A stretch of DNA of 64,000 bases, taken from Rhizobium sp. R635 (GTDB lineage: Bacteria; Pseudomonadota; Alphaproteobacteria; Rhizobiales; Rhizobiaceae). The number at the start of each line of letters is the position of its first letter. The first letter of the stretch is position 1. The notes beneath the pieces are model-generated. The model searched no databases. It had not been told where the DNA came from and saw only the letters and a program-made list of their open reading frames with translations. A program made the translations under genes and the position numbers. The DNA lies in assembly GCF_002211285.1 (NCBI RefSeq), contig NZ_LOKX01000013.1, forward strand, positions 53,067 to 117,066, written 5' to 3'. This document shows positions 28,488 through 37,206 of this stretch, one piece after another.

Positions 28488-29000
28488 ATGAGCAAGCGCA
28501 CTCTCATTCGCCTGACTGCGGGCGCTGAGCGTTTCAATTATCGTATCGCCGGCCTCGGCTTCCGCGATGGGCATGTGCTCGTCCACCGCGCCGTGCATGA
28601 GCCCTTATGGACCTTCCCGGGCGGCAGGGCGGAAATCGGCGAAACCTCGGAGGAGACGCTGAAACGGGAGATGATGGAAGAACTGGGTGTCAACGTCACC
28701 GTCTCCCGCCTGCTCTGGGTGGTCGAGAATTTTTTCCACTTCGAGCAGCGCGACTGGCACGAACTCGGTTTCTATTATCTGATGGAGATCCCGGCGGAAT
28801 TCCCCTTTCGGTCGCACGAGATCATCCATCGCGTCGAAGACGGCAACAACCATCTCGAATTCAAATGGGTGTCTGCGACGCGCACAGCCCTGACCGCGCT
28901 CGACATACCGCCCTATTTCATCGCTGATGAAATCGAGAACCTGCCGGCAGCGCCCCGCCATCTCGTCTGGCGCGACGGCAATCTCGATGACGAGGACTGA
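28488..29000 (+). CDS. NUDIX hydrolase
   Basis: A 170-residue pyrophosphohydrolase. The Nudix box is readable: GGRAEIGETSEETLKREMMEELG, fitting GX5EX7REUXEEXGU. It begins 6 bases after the phosphoesterase gene, so they are probably co-transcribed. Substrate cannot be told from the sequence. Confidence 0.93.
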   Translation: MSKRTLIRLTAGAERFNYRIAGLGFRDGHVLVHRAVHEPLWTFPGGRAEIGETSEETLKREMMEELGVNVTVSRLLWVVENFFHFEQRDWHELGFYYLMEIPAEFPFRSHEIIHRVEDGNNHLEFKWVSATRTALTALDIPPYFIADEIENLPAAPRHLVWRDGNLDDED

Positions 29001-29001
29001 C

Positions 29002-29024
29002 GCGAGATCGGGATCCGATCTCGC
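29002..29024. terminator. Hairpin after the NUDIX gene
   Basis: Arms GCGAGATCGG and CCGATCTCGC with a 3-base loop, starting one base after the stop codon. No T-run follows. It may be a terminator of the ruvB-NUDIX transcript. Confidence 0.5.
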
Positions 29025-29089
29025 TGCATCTTAGCTTACGACGGCGGAAATGTTTGGCAGGTGGTTACAGGATATGGCAGAATAGAACC

Positions 29090-29326
29090 ATGAAAAACAC
29101 AGTTGAGATTGCAGAAGACCTTAGCCGCCGGATCGACATGCTGGCCGAACGTTCAACGTTGACACGCGGGCAAATCATCGAGGATGCTCTGGCCCATGGC
29201 CGTTCTCTGGCGTGGCAGGAAAAGTGGATTGCAGGCGTTCAGGCCGGGATCGAGGACGCCGACAGAGGCGAGTTTGCTACCGACGAGGAAATCGCCACCG
29301 TATTGAATAAATACAGTCAGGCGTAA
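29090..29326 (+). CDS. Ribbon-helix-helix antitoxin (ParD/CopG-like), module 3
   Basis: A 78-residue protein with a short N-terminal strand (NTVEIAEDLSRRIDMLAERS) and helix (LTRGQIIEDALAHG) typical of ribbon-helix-helix DNA-binding antitoxins. An acidic toxin-binding tail follows (DADRGEFATDEEIATVLNKY). The start at 29090 (MKNTVEI) fits the fold; the 12 upstream in-frame codons do not. It is followed by the ParE/RelE-like gene after one base. Confidence 0.88.
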   Translation: MKNTVEIAEDLSRRIDMLAERSTLTRGQIIEDALAHGRSLAWQEKWIAGVQAGIEDADRGEFATDEEIATVLNKYSQA

Positions 29327-29327
29327 C

Positions 29328-29615
29328 GTGCGCATCGTCTGGACGAGGCGCTATCTCCAAGAACTGTCCGCCATCGGCGATTACATCGGGGAACGCAATC
29401 CGCGCGCGGCTACCCGCGTGATGAATGACATCCACACAAAGACCGGCAAACTCCTGTCAGCAAATCCGTTCATTGGCCGCCATGGTGAGATCAAAGGCAC
29501 CCGTGAACTCGTCATTCCGCAAACGCCCTACATCGTGGCTTATCGTGTTCGGGAAGAACATGTCGAAATCCTCTTTGTTCAACATGGCGCGCGGGAATGG
29601 CCGGATGAGGTTTGA
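29328..29615 (+). CDS. ParE/RelE-family toxin, module 3
   Basis: A 95-residue ParE/RelE-superfamily protein with the typical pattern: RIVWTRRYLQELSAIGDYI, IHTKTGKLLSANPFIGRHGEI, RELVIPQTPYIVAYRV, and VEILFVQHGAREWP. GTG start, one base after the antitoxin stop. ParE members poison gyrase and RelE members cut mRNA. The R-x-L-V-I-P..YIV-Y pattern is closer to ParE, but this is not proof. Confidence 0.9.
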   Translation: MRIVWTRRYLQELSAIGDYIGERNPRAATRVMNDIHTKTGKLLSANPFIGRHGEIKGTRELVIPQTPYIVAYRVREEHVEILFVQHGAREWPDEV

Positions 29616-29835
29616 TTTCAGGAACCATCTTGCCGATGAAGCGAGGCGATCGGCGCGTCCGACGATTTTTAAGTCTTGCAGATTCGCCAGGTAAATCTGC
29701 GGGAGGGTTGGCTGCAACGGGCCGCCTGCTCGACCGACCAGTCGATCATGCGACTCCGCTTGAGCCAACAGAACGCTTCAATCTAACCCGGAAAAGCTCT
29801 ACCTTTCCAGCAGCGACTGAAGAGGAGATGCGCCG

Positions 29836-30399
29836 ATGCCGACCTTCGATCCCGTCAGGTCATTTCGCAAACTCGCCTATAACAATGCCCTCGCCAACCG
29901 CCGCCTGCTTCAGGCCTGCGCGGCATTGAAGCCCGGTGAATTCGAAGCGCCGCGCACGAGCTTCTTCCCTTCGATCAAGGAAACCCTGAACCACATCGTC
30001 ACGGTCGACTGGTTCTATGTCGACGGGATGGAGGGCGGCACGCTCGGTTTCCAGGCCTTCGAAATCGACGAGCCCTTCGATGACGTCGCATCGCTGGCGC
30101 AAGCGCAGGCAGAGGTCGACCGGCGCCTGATGGCGCTGTGCGAAGCCCTGACGCCGGAGAAGCTGGTATCGACCGTCCGTCTCCATCGCGGCGACCGCAT
30201 CCAGGAGGAGCGAATGGAAGACGTGCTCTCACACCTCTTCCAGCACCAGACCCATCACCGCGGCCAGGTACATGCGATGCTCGCGGGCACCAGCGTCGCT
30301 CCGCCGCAGCTCGACGAATTCATCGTCGCCGACGACGCCAGATTTCGCGGCAGCGAAGTCGCGGAACTCGGCTGGAGCGAAGAGACGATCATGCGTTAG
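29836..30399 (+). CDS. DinB-like four-helix putative metal-dependent protein
   Basis: A 187-residue DinB/DfsB-family protein (YfiT-like fold). The three metal-binding histidines are visible: His in KETLNHIVTVDWFY and two in HLFQHQTHHRGQVHAML. These proteins act in thiol-dependent transfer or detoxification in some bacteria; role here unknown. GAGGAG precedes the ATG. The 220 bases upstream hold no gene. Confidence 0.9.
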   Translation: MPTFDPVRSFRKLAYNNALANRRLLQACAALKPGEFEAPRTSFFPSIKETLNHIVTVDWFYVDGMEGGTLGFQAFEIDEPFDDVASLAQAQAEVDRRLMALCEALTPEKLVSTVRLHRGDRIQEERMEDVLSHLFQHQTHHRGQVHAMLAGTSVAPPQLDEFIVADDARFRGSEVAELGWSEETIMR

Positions 30400-30499
30400 A
30401 GCGGTTCAGCTTTTCACGGAAGCGCATAACCGTTCTAAGTTTTTGTTTTTACGCAATTCCCGGCAAAAGCGCTTCGCGCTTTGCCTGGAATTGCTCTAA
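30398..30499. repeat. Palindromic intergenic repeat, family 3
   Basis: About 100 bp between the DinB-like gene and acvB. It starts with TAGAGCGGTT and ends with GGAATTGCTCTAA. It contains AGAGCGGTT..AACCGTTCT, an A/T linker (TTTTTGTTTTTACGCAATTCC) read on one strand, and AAAGCGCTTCGCGCTTT. This is a common rhizobial mosaic palindrome design, similar in plan but not in arms to family 2. Confidence 0.75.
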
Positions 30500-31878
30500 T
30501 GTTCTAGCCGCTTTTTCAGCCCATCGATGATCGTCTTGGTGAGAATGTCGTAATTCTCGTCGAAGTGATGATCGCCCGGCAGTTCGACGACTTCGGCGCC
30601 GCTTTCACGCACCGCCGGACAGGCGACATCGTCATCATCATCCTTGCCGTAAATACACTGCACGAGCTTCGGGTCGACGTTCTTCAGATCGGCGACGGGA
30701 TCGCCTCCCGCCCCGTCCGTCTTCTGGCCCAGCCAGCCGAGAACGGAGATGACGTAATCGACCTCGTGCGAGAGCGACAGCAGCGACAGCTGGACCACTG
30801 CGGACTTCTCGGCCGGTTTGAGGAGCTGGTAGGTCGCGGGCACGACGTCGGCGCCGAAGGAGTAGCCGACGAGCAGCACATGCTTCACCTTCCACTGCTT
30901 GCGGTAGAAGTCGATGATCTTCGAAAGATCGCTCGCCGTCTCCTCCGGCTTGCGCTCCGACCAGAAATAATGGAGCGAATCGACACCGACGACGGGAATG
31001 CCTTCCTTCTGCAGCGTGCCGCCGACCTCCTTGTCGATGTCGCGCCAGCCGCCGTCACCGGAATAGATCACGGCCATCGTATCGAAGGCGGGCGTTGCCT
31101 CGAGCACCGCCAGCGGCAGGCCGAGCGGATTGCCGAAGGCGCCGGAAGCAGTGACGAGGTCGTCGAGCGTATCGCCGAATACCGTCTGCGCATCGTCCGT
31201 GGAATCGCGGATCTCGATCCCGGAATGGGCTTTCTGCAGCGCCTCGGCATGCGTCCGGCCGTCCTTGTCGGCTTTGGGCGTGAAGACCGATATGATCGGG
31301 TCCGGCAGGGCGCCGTCGCTGAGGCCATAGACCGTGCGTTGGCCGACCACCTTCTTGGAAGCCGGCGTGCAAAGCTCCTTGGCGAGCGGAATGCCGGCCA
31401 AGGGATCGACGGCAAGCGTCTGGCCGATCGTCGCATCCGGCGTCTGCGCCGCGATCGCCAGCGCCAGGGCTCCGCCCTCGCCGATGCCGGCGACGATCGG
31501 CAGATGATAGGCATTGTTGCCGGTCGCGCGCTGCACCTGCTGGCTCAGCGATTCGATGTCCGAGACCATGTAGACGCAGCCGTCGTTGAGACTGACGTCG
31601 TACCGGCTGAGCGCCTGGATATAAGAGGGAAAATCGACGCCGATGACGACGGCGCCTTCGGAGACCAGCCTGTCGGCCTCGCCCTTCTCAAAATCGCCCC
31701 AGCCGGCGGCATCCGAGATCAGCATCACCGTGCCCTTCACCTCCCCTTCCGGCAGGAAGATGTGCGGCGACGGGATGAGCCCGGTTTCGAAGCTCTGCGT
31801 GGTTTCCTCGGCGGCATAGGCCGGTGCGGCCGCGAGCATGCAGGCGCATGCCGTGGCAAGAAGGATTGTTCTGATCAT
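30496..31878 (-). CDS. acvB: AcvB/VirJ-family periplasmic serine hydrolase
   Basis: Homologue of AcvB (AtvA), which in Agrobacterium hydrolyses lysyl-phosphatidylglycerol and supports acid tolerance and virulence. The 460 residues have a signal peptide (ILLATACACMLAAAPAYA) and two alpha/beta-hydrolase-like halves. The C-terminal half has VLLVGYSFGADVVPATYQLL (G-x-S-x-G nucleophile) and a late LPGDHHFDE carrying the likely catalytic His. Its ATG overlaps the lpiA stop by 4 bases, the known lpiA-acvB operon. Confidence 0.93.
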   Translation of the reverse strand: MIRTILLATACACMLAAAPAYAAEETTQSFETGLIPSPHIFLPEGEVKGTVMLISDAAGWGDFEKGEADRLVSEGAVVIGVDFPSYIQALSRYDVSLNDGCVYMVSDIESLSQQVQRATGNNAYHLPIVAGIGEGGALALAIAAQTPDATIGQTLAVDPLAGIPLAKELCTPASKKVVGQRTVYGLSDGALPDPIISVFTPKADKDGRTHAEALQKAHSGIEIRDSTDDAQTVFGDTLDDLVTASGAFGNPLGLPLAVLEATPAFDTMAVIYSGDGGWRDIDKEVGGTLQKEGIPVVGVDSLHYFWSERKPEETASDLSKIIDFYRKQWKVKHVLLVGYSFGADVVPATYQLLKPAEKSAVVQLSLLSLSHEVDYVISVLGWLGQKTDGAGGDPVADLKNVDPKLVQCIYGKDDDDDVACPAVRESGAEVVELPGDHHFDENYDILTKTIIDGLKKRLEH

Positions 31879-34478
31879 TTTCTCACTACCCCTTTCAATC
31901 CGCCCCCGATCAGAAATGTCGCGTCCATCAACGCGATCATCGGATTGCCCCCTCCGGAGACCGCAAGATAGCGCGGTTGCCAGTGCGGATGAAACTTGGA
32001 TTTGAATGCCCGAAGGCCCTTGAAGTTATAAAAGCGCTCGCCGTGTTCGAAGACGGTGCTGCCGATGCGGTCCCAGACGGGCGCCGCCTCGCGTTTCGAC
32101 ATGCCGGAGAGAGGCGCCATGCCGAGATTGAAATGAGTAAAACTCTGGCTGCGCAGATATTCCATGATCTGCACGAAGAGAAAGTCCATCGACCCCTTGG
32201 GCGCGTCCGGCGAGAAGCGCATCAGATCGATCGTGCCTTCCTCCCTGGATTCGGTGACGAGGATATTGGCGAAGGCGACGATCTTGCCGTCCTTCTTCAG
32301 GATGCCGACCGGTTGCGAAGAAACGTAGTCGGGATCGAAGGAGCCGAGCGAGAAACCTTTCTCCTTGGCATTGTGATGTTCGAGCCAAGCCGTGGAAACG
32401 GCGGCAAGATCGTCGATGATCCCGTGCACGTTCTCAGGCTCGACGACCGCGAATTCCAGCCCGTCCCGCTGGGCGCGGCTTGCCGTCTGGCGAAGGTTCG
32501 CCCATTTACCGCCCTTCATTTCGAAGGTCCTGAGATCGGCCACCGCCAGTTCGCCGAGCTTGAAGGCGCGAAGGCCGGCATCGGCGCAATGGGAAAGCAG
32601 GGCCGGGGAAATTTGGTAGAAGACGGCGCGGCAGCCGGCAGCACGCGCCGCTTCGACGAAACGCCAGACGAGCTCCTGCACGGCGCGATGATCGCCGACC
32701 GGGTCGAACAGCGCGATCCATGAACGGCCCTGCCGGCCGTACATGATGAAGGCATCCCCCTTTTCGGAAAACATGATGCTCTTGTCGCCCATGCGCACCA
32801 GATTGGCATCGGCATTGCCCTGCTTCCCGACGATGTCGACGGCGCGCGCCAACGCCTCTTCCGTCGCCGGTTCCGGCCGGAAAGCCGCCGGCCGGAGCAG
32901 GCTGAAAATGGCGATCGCCGAGGAGATGATGGTGATACCGAGCAAGGCGCGGAGGCCTCGAGGCGCTTCGGCGGTGAATTCGAACTGCCACCAGAGCTGG
33001 TTGCTGTATTCGACGTCGCGATAGACGAAGAGCAGGATGACGACGGCGCCGACGACGATGACGGCAATCGCCATCAGCCATGACGCCGTCATCGCCTGGT
33101 TGAGCAGCGACGCGTGGCGGGTGAAGAGCCGCCGGCTGACGAAAAGCCCGAAGACGAGGAAGGCGAGAAACGCGGCTTCGACGAGCGCGATCGCCTTCAG
33201 GAGCGACAAGGTCAGCGCGGCGACGGCCGAGAACACGGCGACCCACCATGCGCCGTCCAGCCGCTGGCCGAGGCCGCGTGCGGCTACGACGAGCGCAAGC
33301 CCCAGCAGGCTGGAGAGAAAATGCGCCCCTTCGACCATCGGCAGCGGCAGATAGTTGGAGAGGAATTCGAGGTTCTGGTCCGGCGTCGGCGTAACGCTCG
33401 AAAACACCAGCATGACGCCGAGCAGCAGCGCGAGCGCCGACAGCAGCTGCGGCATCAGCCGTCCGCCGATGCGCCGCACGCTGGAGGCGGCCGGATGATC
33501 GACGAAACGGCGCAGTTCCGTCGCCGAGACCGCGAGGACGGCGATCAGCAGCGGCAGCACATGGTAGATCAGCCGGTAGAGCACCAGCGATCCGAGCACG
33601 GCGTCGATGTTCACCGCGCTGCCGAGCGAAGCGATGATCACCGTCTCGAACACGCCAAGTCCGGCCGGAACGTGGCTGAGCACGCCGAGACCGACGGCGA
33701 TCGCATAGACGGCGAGGAAGACCGGCCAGCCGATCGCCGTCTGCGGCAGCAGCACGTAGAGTACGGAGGCCGAGGCGGCGATATCGAAGGCGGTGACGAG
33801 GAACTGGCGCGACCAGGTGCGCGAATCCGGCAGGCGCACCGCGACCACGCCGAGATCGAGCACACGGCCGTCACGGCCGATGATCATCACCGCTCCGAGA
33901 ATGGCGATGATCGAGCCGGCGATCAACCGGAGGAGGAAGGCGCTGACACCGATGAGCGGCCCGATCTGGTCGGCGATGATGATGAGGGCGATTGCCGCCA
34001 CACCGGCAAGCCCGAGACCGAAGGAGAGCGTGACGAAGGCGATGATCCGGCCGATATCCTCAGGCGAGAGCCCGAGGCGCGTATAGGCGCGATAGCGGAT
34101 CGCGCCGCCCGAAAGCGCGCCGAAGCCGGCGGTATTGCCGACCGCATAAGCGCTGAACGCCGTCAGCGCCACATGCGGAAAAGGCAGCTTCTTGCCGATA
34201 TAATCGATGGCGTTGAGATCGTAGAAAACAAGCGAAAGGAAACTGAGCGCCGTGAAGAACAGCGCAAGCAGGATCGCGCTCGGCCTGGTCGCCGCCAGCG
34301 CATCGACGACGTCGTCATAACGCACCTCGTTGGTGAGCTGCATGATCGCGTAACCGACGAGGCAGAAGAGCACCAGTGTCGCGGCTGCCGTCAGCGGCGT
34401 CCTGTAACGCCGGAAAAGCCCGCGAAAAGAAAACCCGTCCGTCTCGTCCATCTCTTCCAAATTGCCGTGCCCCGACAT
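31875..34478 (-). CDS. lpiA: Lysyl-phosphatidylglycerol synthase LpiA (MprF type)
   Basis: Transfers lysine from Lys-tRNA to phosphatidylglycerol, making the cationic lipid that protects against acid and cationic peptides. The 867-residue protein has a large N-terminal membrane flippase-like part with about 12-14 helices (for example YAVGNTAGFGALSGGAIRYR, GLGVLSHVPAGLGVFETVII). The C-terminal cytosolic GNAT-like synthase (about 540-860) has FIMYGRQGRSWIALFDPVG and MRFSPDAPKGSMDFLF. The start at 34478 has AGGTAAGAG; ATG at 34451 is an alternative. In operon with acvB. Confidence 0.95.
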   Translation of the reverse strand: MSGHGNLEEMDETDGFSFRGLFRRYRTPLTAAATLVLFCLVGYAIMQLTNEVRYDDVVDALAATRPSAILLALFFTALSFLSLVFYDLNAIDYIGKKLPFPHVALTAFSAYAVGNTAGFGALSGGAIRYRAYTRLGLSPEDIGRIIAFVTLSFGLGLAGVAAIALIIIADQIGPLIGVSAFLLRLIAGSIIAILGAVMIIGRDGRVLDLGVVAVRLPDSRTWSRQFLVTAFDIAASASVLYVLLPQTAIGWPVFLAVYAIAVGLGVLSHVPAGLGVFETVIIASLGSAVNIDAVLGSLVLYRLIYHVLPLLIAVLAVSATELRRFVDHPAASSVRRIGGRLMPQLLSALALLLGVMLVFSSVTPTPDQNLEFLSNYLPLPMVEGAHFLSSLLGLALVVAARGLGQRLDGAWWVAVFSAVAALTLSLLKAIALVEAAFLAFLVFGLFVSRRLFTRHASLLNQAMTASWLMAIAVIVVGAVVILLFVYRDVEYSNQLWWQFEFTAEAPRGLRALLGITIISSAIAIFSLLRPAAFRPEPATEEALARAVDIVGKQGNADANLVRMGDKSIMFSEKGDAFIMYGRQGRSWIALFDPVGDHRAVQELVWRFVEAARAAGCRAVFYQISPALLSHCADAGLRAFKLGELAVADLRTFEMKGGKWANLRQTASRAQRDGLEFAVVEPENVHGIIDDLAAVSTAWLEHHNAKEKGFSLGSFDPDYVSSQPVGILKKDGKIVAFANILVTESREEGTIDLMRFSPDAPKGSMDFLFVQIMEYLRSQSFTHFNLGMAPLSGMSKREAAPVWDRIGSTVFEHGERFYNFKGLRAFKSKFHPHWQPRYLAVSGGGNPMIALMDATFLIGGGLKGVVRK

Positions 34479-34783
34479 CTCTTACCTGCCTGCAATTGCC
34501 AGCTGACGGTGGATCATTCCGAAAGACGTAACATGACAGGCATATAAGCTCTATGAAGCCATGCCCGACGCTGCCCCAGCCCCGCCGCCTGCGCCTCCAT
34601 CATCCTCAATTGGGGCGAATTTGCGCAGACCGGCCGAACGGCGCATTGCATTTTCGTAAGCTTGCAAAGAGCTTTAACGAGGATTTGAGAGGCGAGAGAA
34701 GGTTTCCGCCCGTTTAATGGCCGGACCTTCGCCATATCCGCCTTTGGCGACCTGCCGATCGAAGCTGCCGCGACGATATGACC
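34479..34783. other. lpiA upstream region
   Basis: 305 bases between lpiA and the MscS-type gene, without a credible ORF. It should contain the lpiA promoter; no operator or terminator could be recognised. Confidence 0.5.
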
Positions 34784-36895
34784 TCATGCGGCGGGCTCGC
34801 CGCCGGCCCGCGCATGCGCGGCATAACGCGCCACGGCGGCATCGAGATCCGCGTCTCGATCGCCCGCCACCTGTACGGTCGGCACGGCGAATTCGATGCC
34901 GTTTTCCTTGAAGGCATTGCGAATCATCGCCAGCGCATTGCGGCGGATGACGAATTGCTCGCCGGGCTTCGTCATCATCGACAGCCGGATCTCGATCGCG
35001 AATTCACCGAATTGCTCGACGCCCTTCATTTTCAGCGTCTCGATGATATGCGGGCCGAATTCCGGGTTTTCGAGCAGCGTCTGACCGATCTGCTTGATCA
35101 CTTTCTTCGCCTTGACGAGATCGGTGTCGTATTTGACGTTGAGGCTGATCTTGTCGATCGTCCAGTCGCGGTTGAGGTTTTTCACCGCGCCGAGTTCGCC
35201 GAAGGGCACCGTCGTCAGCGGCCCGCGGTGATGCCTGAGCTTCACCGAGCGCAGGCTGAAGGCCTCGACGACGCCCTTATGGCTGCCGCTTTCGATATAT
35301 TCGCCGACGCGGAAGGCATCGTCCCAGAGATAGAACATGCCGCTGATGACATCCTTGACGATCGTCTGCGCCCCGAAGCCGACCGCGACGCCGACGACGC
35401 CGGCGCCCGCGATCAGCGGCCCGATTTCGATGCCGAGACCCGACAGCACCATCAGTACGGCGATGACCGCGATGACGACCGCGAGAATGTTGCGGAAGAT
35501 CGGCAGCAGCGTCTGTATCCGCGCGCGTTTGGCCTTCTCCTCGTCCGTCGCGGTGCCATCCAGCGGTGAATCGAGCAGCTTGCCGTCGATATAGGCTTTG
35601 ACCACATGCCAGAGCAGATCGGCCGCCAGCAGGATGACGACGCCGCCGATGACGCCGCGCGCGATCTTGTCGGCCATCCTATCGCCGGCGGCCATCGTGT
35701 CGGCGCCGACGCCGAGCATCCGCCCGAGCCAGATGGCGGCAAAGCCGATGATCAGCGCCCGCACGCCGCGGTCGAGCAACACGGTCGCAATGCGGCGCGT
35801 GGCAAGGAAGCTCGCTTCGGTCTGCCGGAGCGATTTCACCGCAAGCGTCGAAACCGCGAGCACGCGCGGCAGCAGCAGCGCATAAATGCCGAGCCAGAGC
35901 AGCCAGTTGAAGCCTGCGACCCAGATGCTCCACAGCAGCAGGAAATAGACGGTGAACGCCCACGAGATCCCGTGACCGCGCTCATCATCCTTGTGAGGCC
36001 GCGACCAGACCGCCTCGATTGCGATCAGCAGCAGCCCGATGCCGAGGAAATAGCCGATCAGGAGCCGGCCGCTCGGGGTATAGCCGAGCGGCTCCGTCGA
36101 CTGGATCACCGCCCAGCCGAAAATGAAATAGATGACGAAGACCGCGCAGCGGCGATACCAGAAGAGCGCCACGGCGCGCCCGGGCATGGCCGGAGCGGTG
36201 ACGCCCTGCCGTTCTTCCTCGGCCCGCGCCAGACCGATGAGATCGACCAGCACGCCGCCGAGGCAAATCGTGAAACGCTGGACGATCAGCGCAACGACGA
36301 TGACGATCGCGATGCTCTGGCTGATCGGCGGCCAACTGAAGCTGAGAAGCGCAAACACCGTTGCCGCCGCGAAGATCAGCGCCGGGATGACGCGCGGCGC
36401 CAGATGCATGCCCGCCATCTGGGACAACCGACGGCGACGGCGGCGAAAGGCATAGCGGGCAATGCTTTCGACGATGCCGCCGAAGAGGAGGATCGCCAGG
36501 AACTGTGCCGCCATGCGCGGCCAGCCGGTGGCCGCGATTTCGCCGAAGAACAAAGAGGATGCATTGCCGATCTGCGAGGGCAACGTCATCGCCGCATCGG
36601 AAACCATCGAGACGTGCCGGCGGGCATGCTGCAGCAGACCGGACAGGACCGACATCTGATTTTCAGACGCGGCATTGGCCGCGGGTGTGGCTGCCATCTG
36701 CGTCGACATCCACTGCTTGACCTCGGGCGTCTGCATGAGCTGCATCATCTGACGCACCTCAGCCGGCGGGGCGGCCGCGGCCGGCGCTTGCGCCGGCGTT
36801 TGGCAGAAGCCGGGCGAAGCCGCAGAAAAAAGCGCAATGAATGCCAGTATGCCCGATATGGCGGCCGTCAAGCCTCCTGCCCTGCCACGCTTCAT
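34784..36895 (-). CDS. Large MscS-family mechanosensitive channel
   Basis: A 703-residue protein: signal peptide (about 1-31, LTAAISGILAFIALFSAASP), a periplasmic segment, then a large set of membrane helices and the MscS core. The core has TM3-like GLGIEIGPLIAGAGVVGVAVGFGAQTIVKDVISGMF, then YLWDDAFRVGEYIESG and the beta domain (SLRSVKLRHHRGPLTTVPFGEL). It is larger than E. coli MscS, closer to YbiO/YnaI-type channels. The start at 36895 follows GGAGGG; the longer frame is rejected. Role: osmotic downshock protection. Confidence 0.92.
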   Translation of the reverse strand: MKRGRAGGLTAAISGILAFIALFSAASPGFCQTPAQAPAAAAPPAEVRQMMQLMQTPEVKQWMSTQMAATPAANAASENQMSVLSGLLQHARRHVSMVSDAAMTLPSQIGNASSLFFGEIAATGWPRMAAQFLAILLFGGIVESIARYAFRRRRRRLSQMAGMHLAPRVIPALIFAAATVFALLSFSWPPISQSIAIVIVVALIVQRFTICLGGVLVDLIGLARAEEERQGVTAPAMPGRAVALFWYRRCAVFVIYFIFGWAVIQSTEPLGYTPSGRLLIGYFLGIGLLLIAIEAVWSRPHKDDERGHGISWAFTVYFLLLWSIWVAGFNWLLWLGIYALLLPRVLAVSTLAVKSLRQTEASFLATRRIATVLLDRGVRALIIGFAAIWLGRMLGVGADTMAAGDRMADKIARGVIGGVVILLAADLLWHVVKAYIDGKLLDSPLDGTATDEEKAKRARIQTLLPIFRNILAVVIAVIAVLMVLSGLGIEIGPLIAGAGVVGVAVGFGAQTIVKDVISGMFYLWDDAFRVGEYIESGSHKGVVEAFSLRSVKLRHHRGPLTTVPFGELGAVKNLNRDWTIDKISLNVKYDTDLVKAKKVIKQIGQTLLENPEFGPHIIETLKMKGVEQFGEFAIEIRLSMMTKPGEQFVIRRNALAMIRNAFKENGIEFAVPTVQVAGDRDADLDAAVARYAAHARAGGEPAA

Positions 36896-37002
36896 GACCG
36901 CCCTCCAATGAAGTGCCGGCGTGCACAAAGCCAGGCCGACATCTTGCAATGGATACCCGCGACTGTTGCCGCCAGCAAGCGGTAGGAAAACCATACCGAT
37001 GG

Positions 37003-37111
37003 CTAGAGCATGTCGCGCAAAAGTGTGCGGCGGTTTGCGTTAACGACATGCGTAGAAACAAAGACCTAAAGCGCGAGGAGCGGATCTGAAAGATCGCGAC
37101 GCGCTTTAGGA
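37003..37111. repeat. Palindromic intergenic repeat, family 2, copy 2
   Basis: About 109 bp, matching 130-239 with few changes. Arms GCATGTCG / CGACATGC and a second stem AAAGCGCG..GCGCTTT. It lies between the MscS-type gene and gnd. Confidence 0.85.
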
Positions 37112-37206
37112 AAGAACGCCGTCGCCACCTACCCGAGCCGGGCCGTCAAGCCCGCCATTGCGGCGTGGCGACCGCATTCTGCTCCACGAAAGGAGACGCC
37201 CAGCCT

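Noticed and set aside
29836..30399. DNA polymerase IV (DinB)
   Set aside because: The protein is the four-helix DinB/YfiT-like metal-binding family, with no polymerase motifs; the shared name is misleading.
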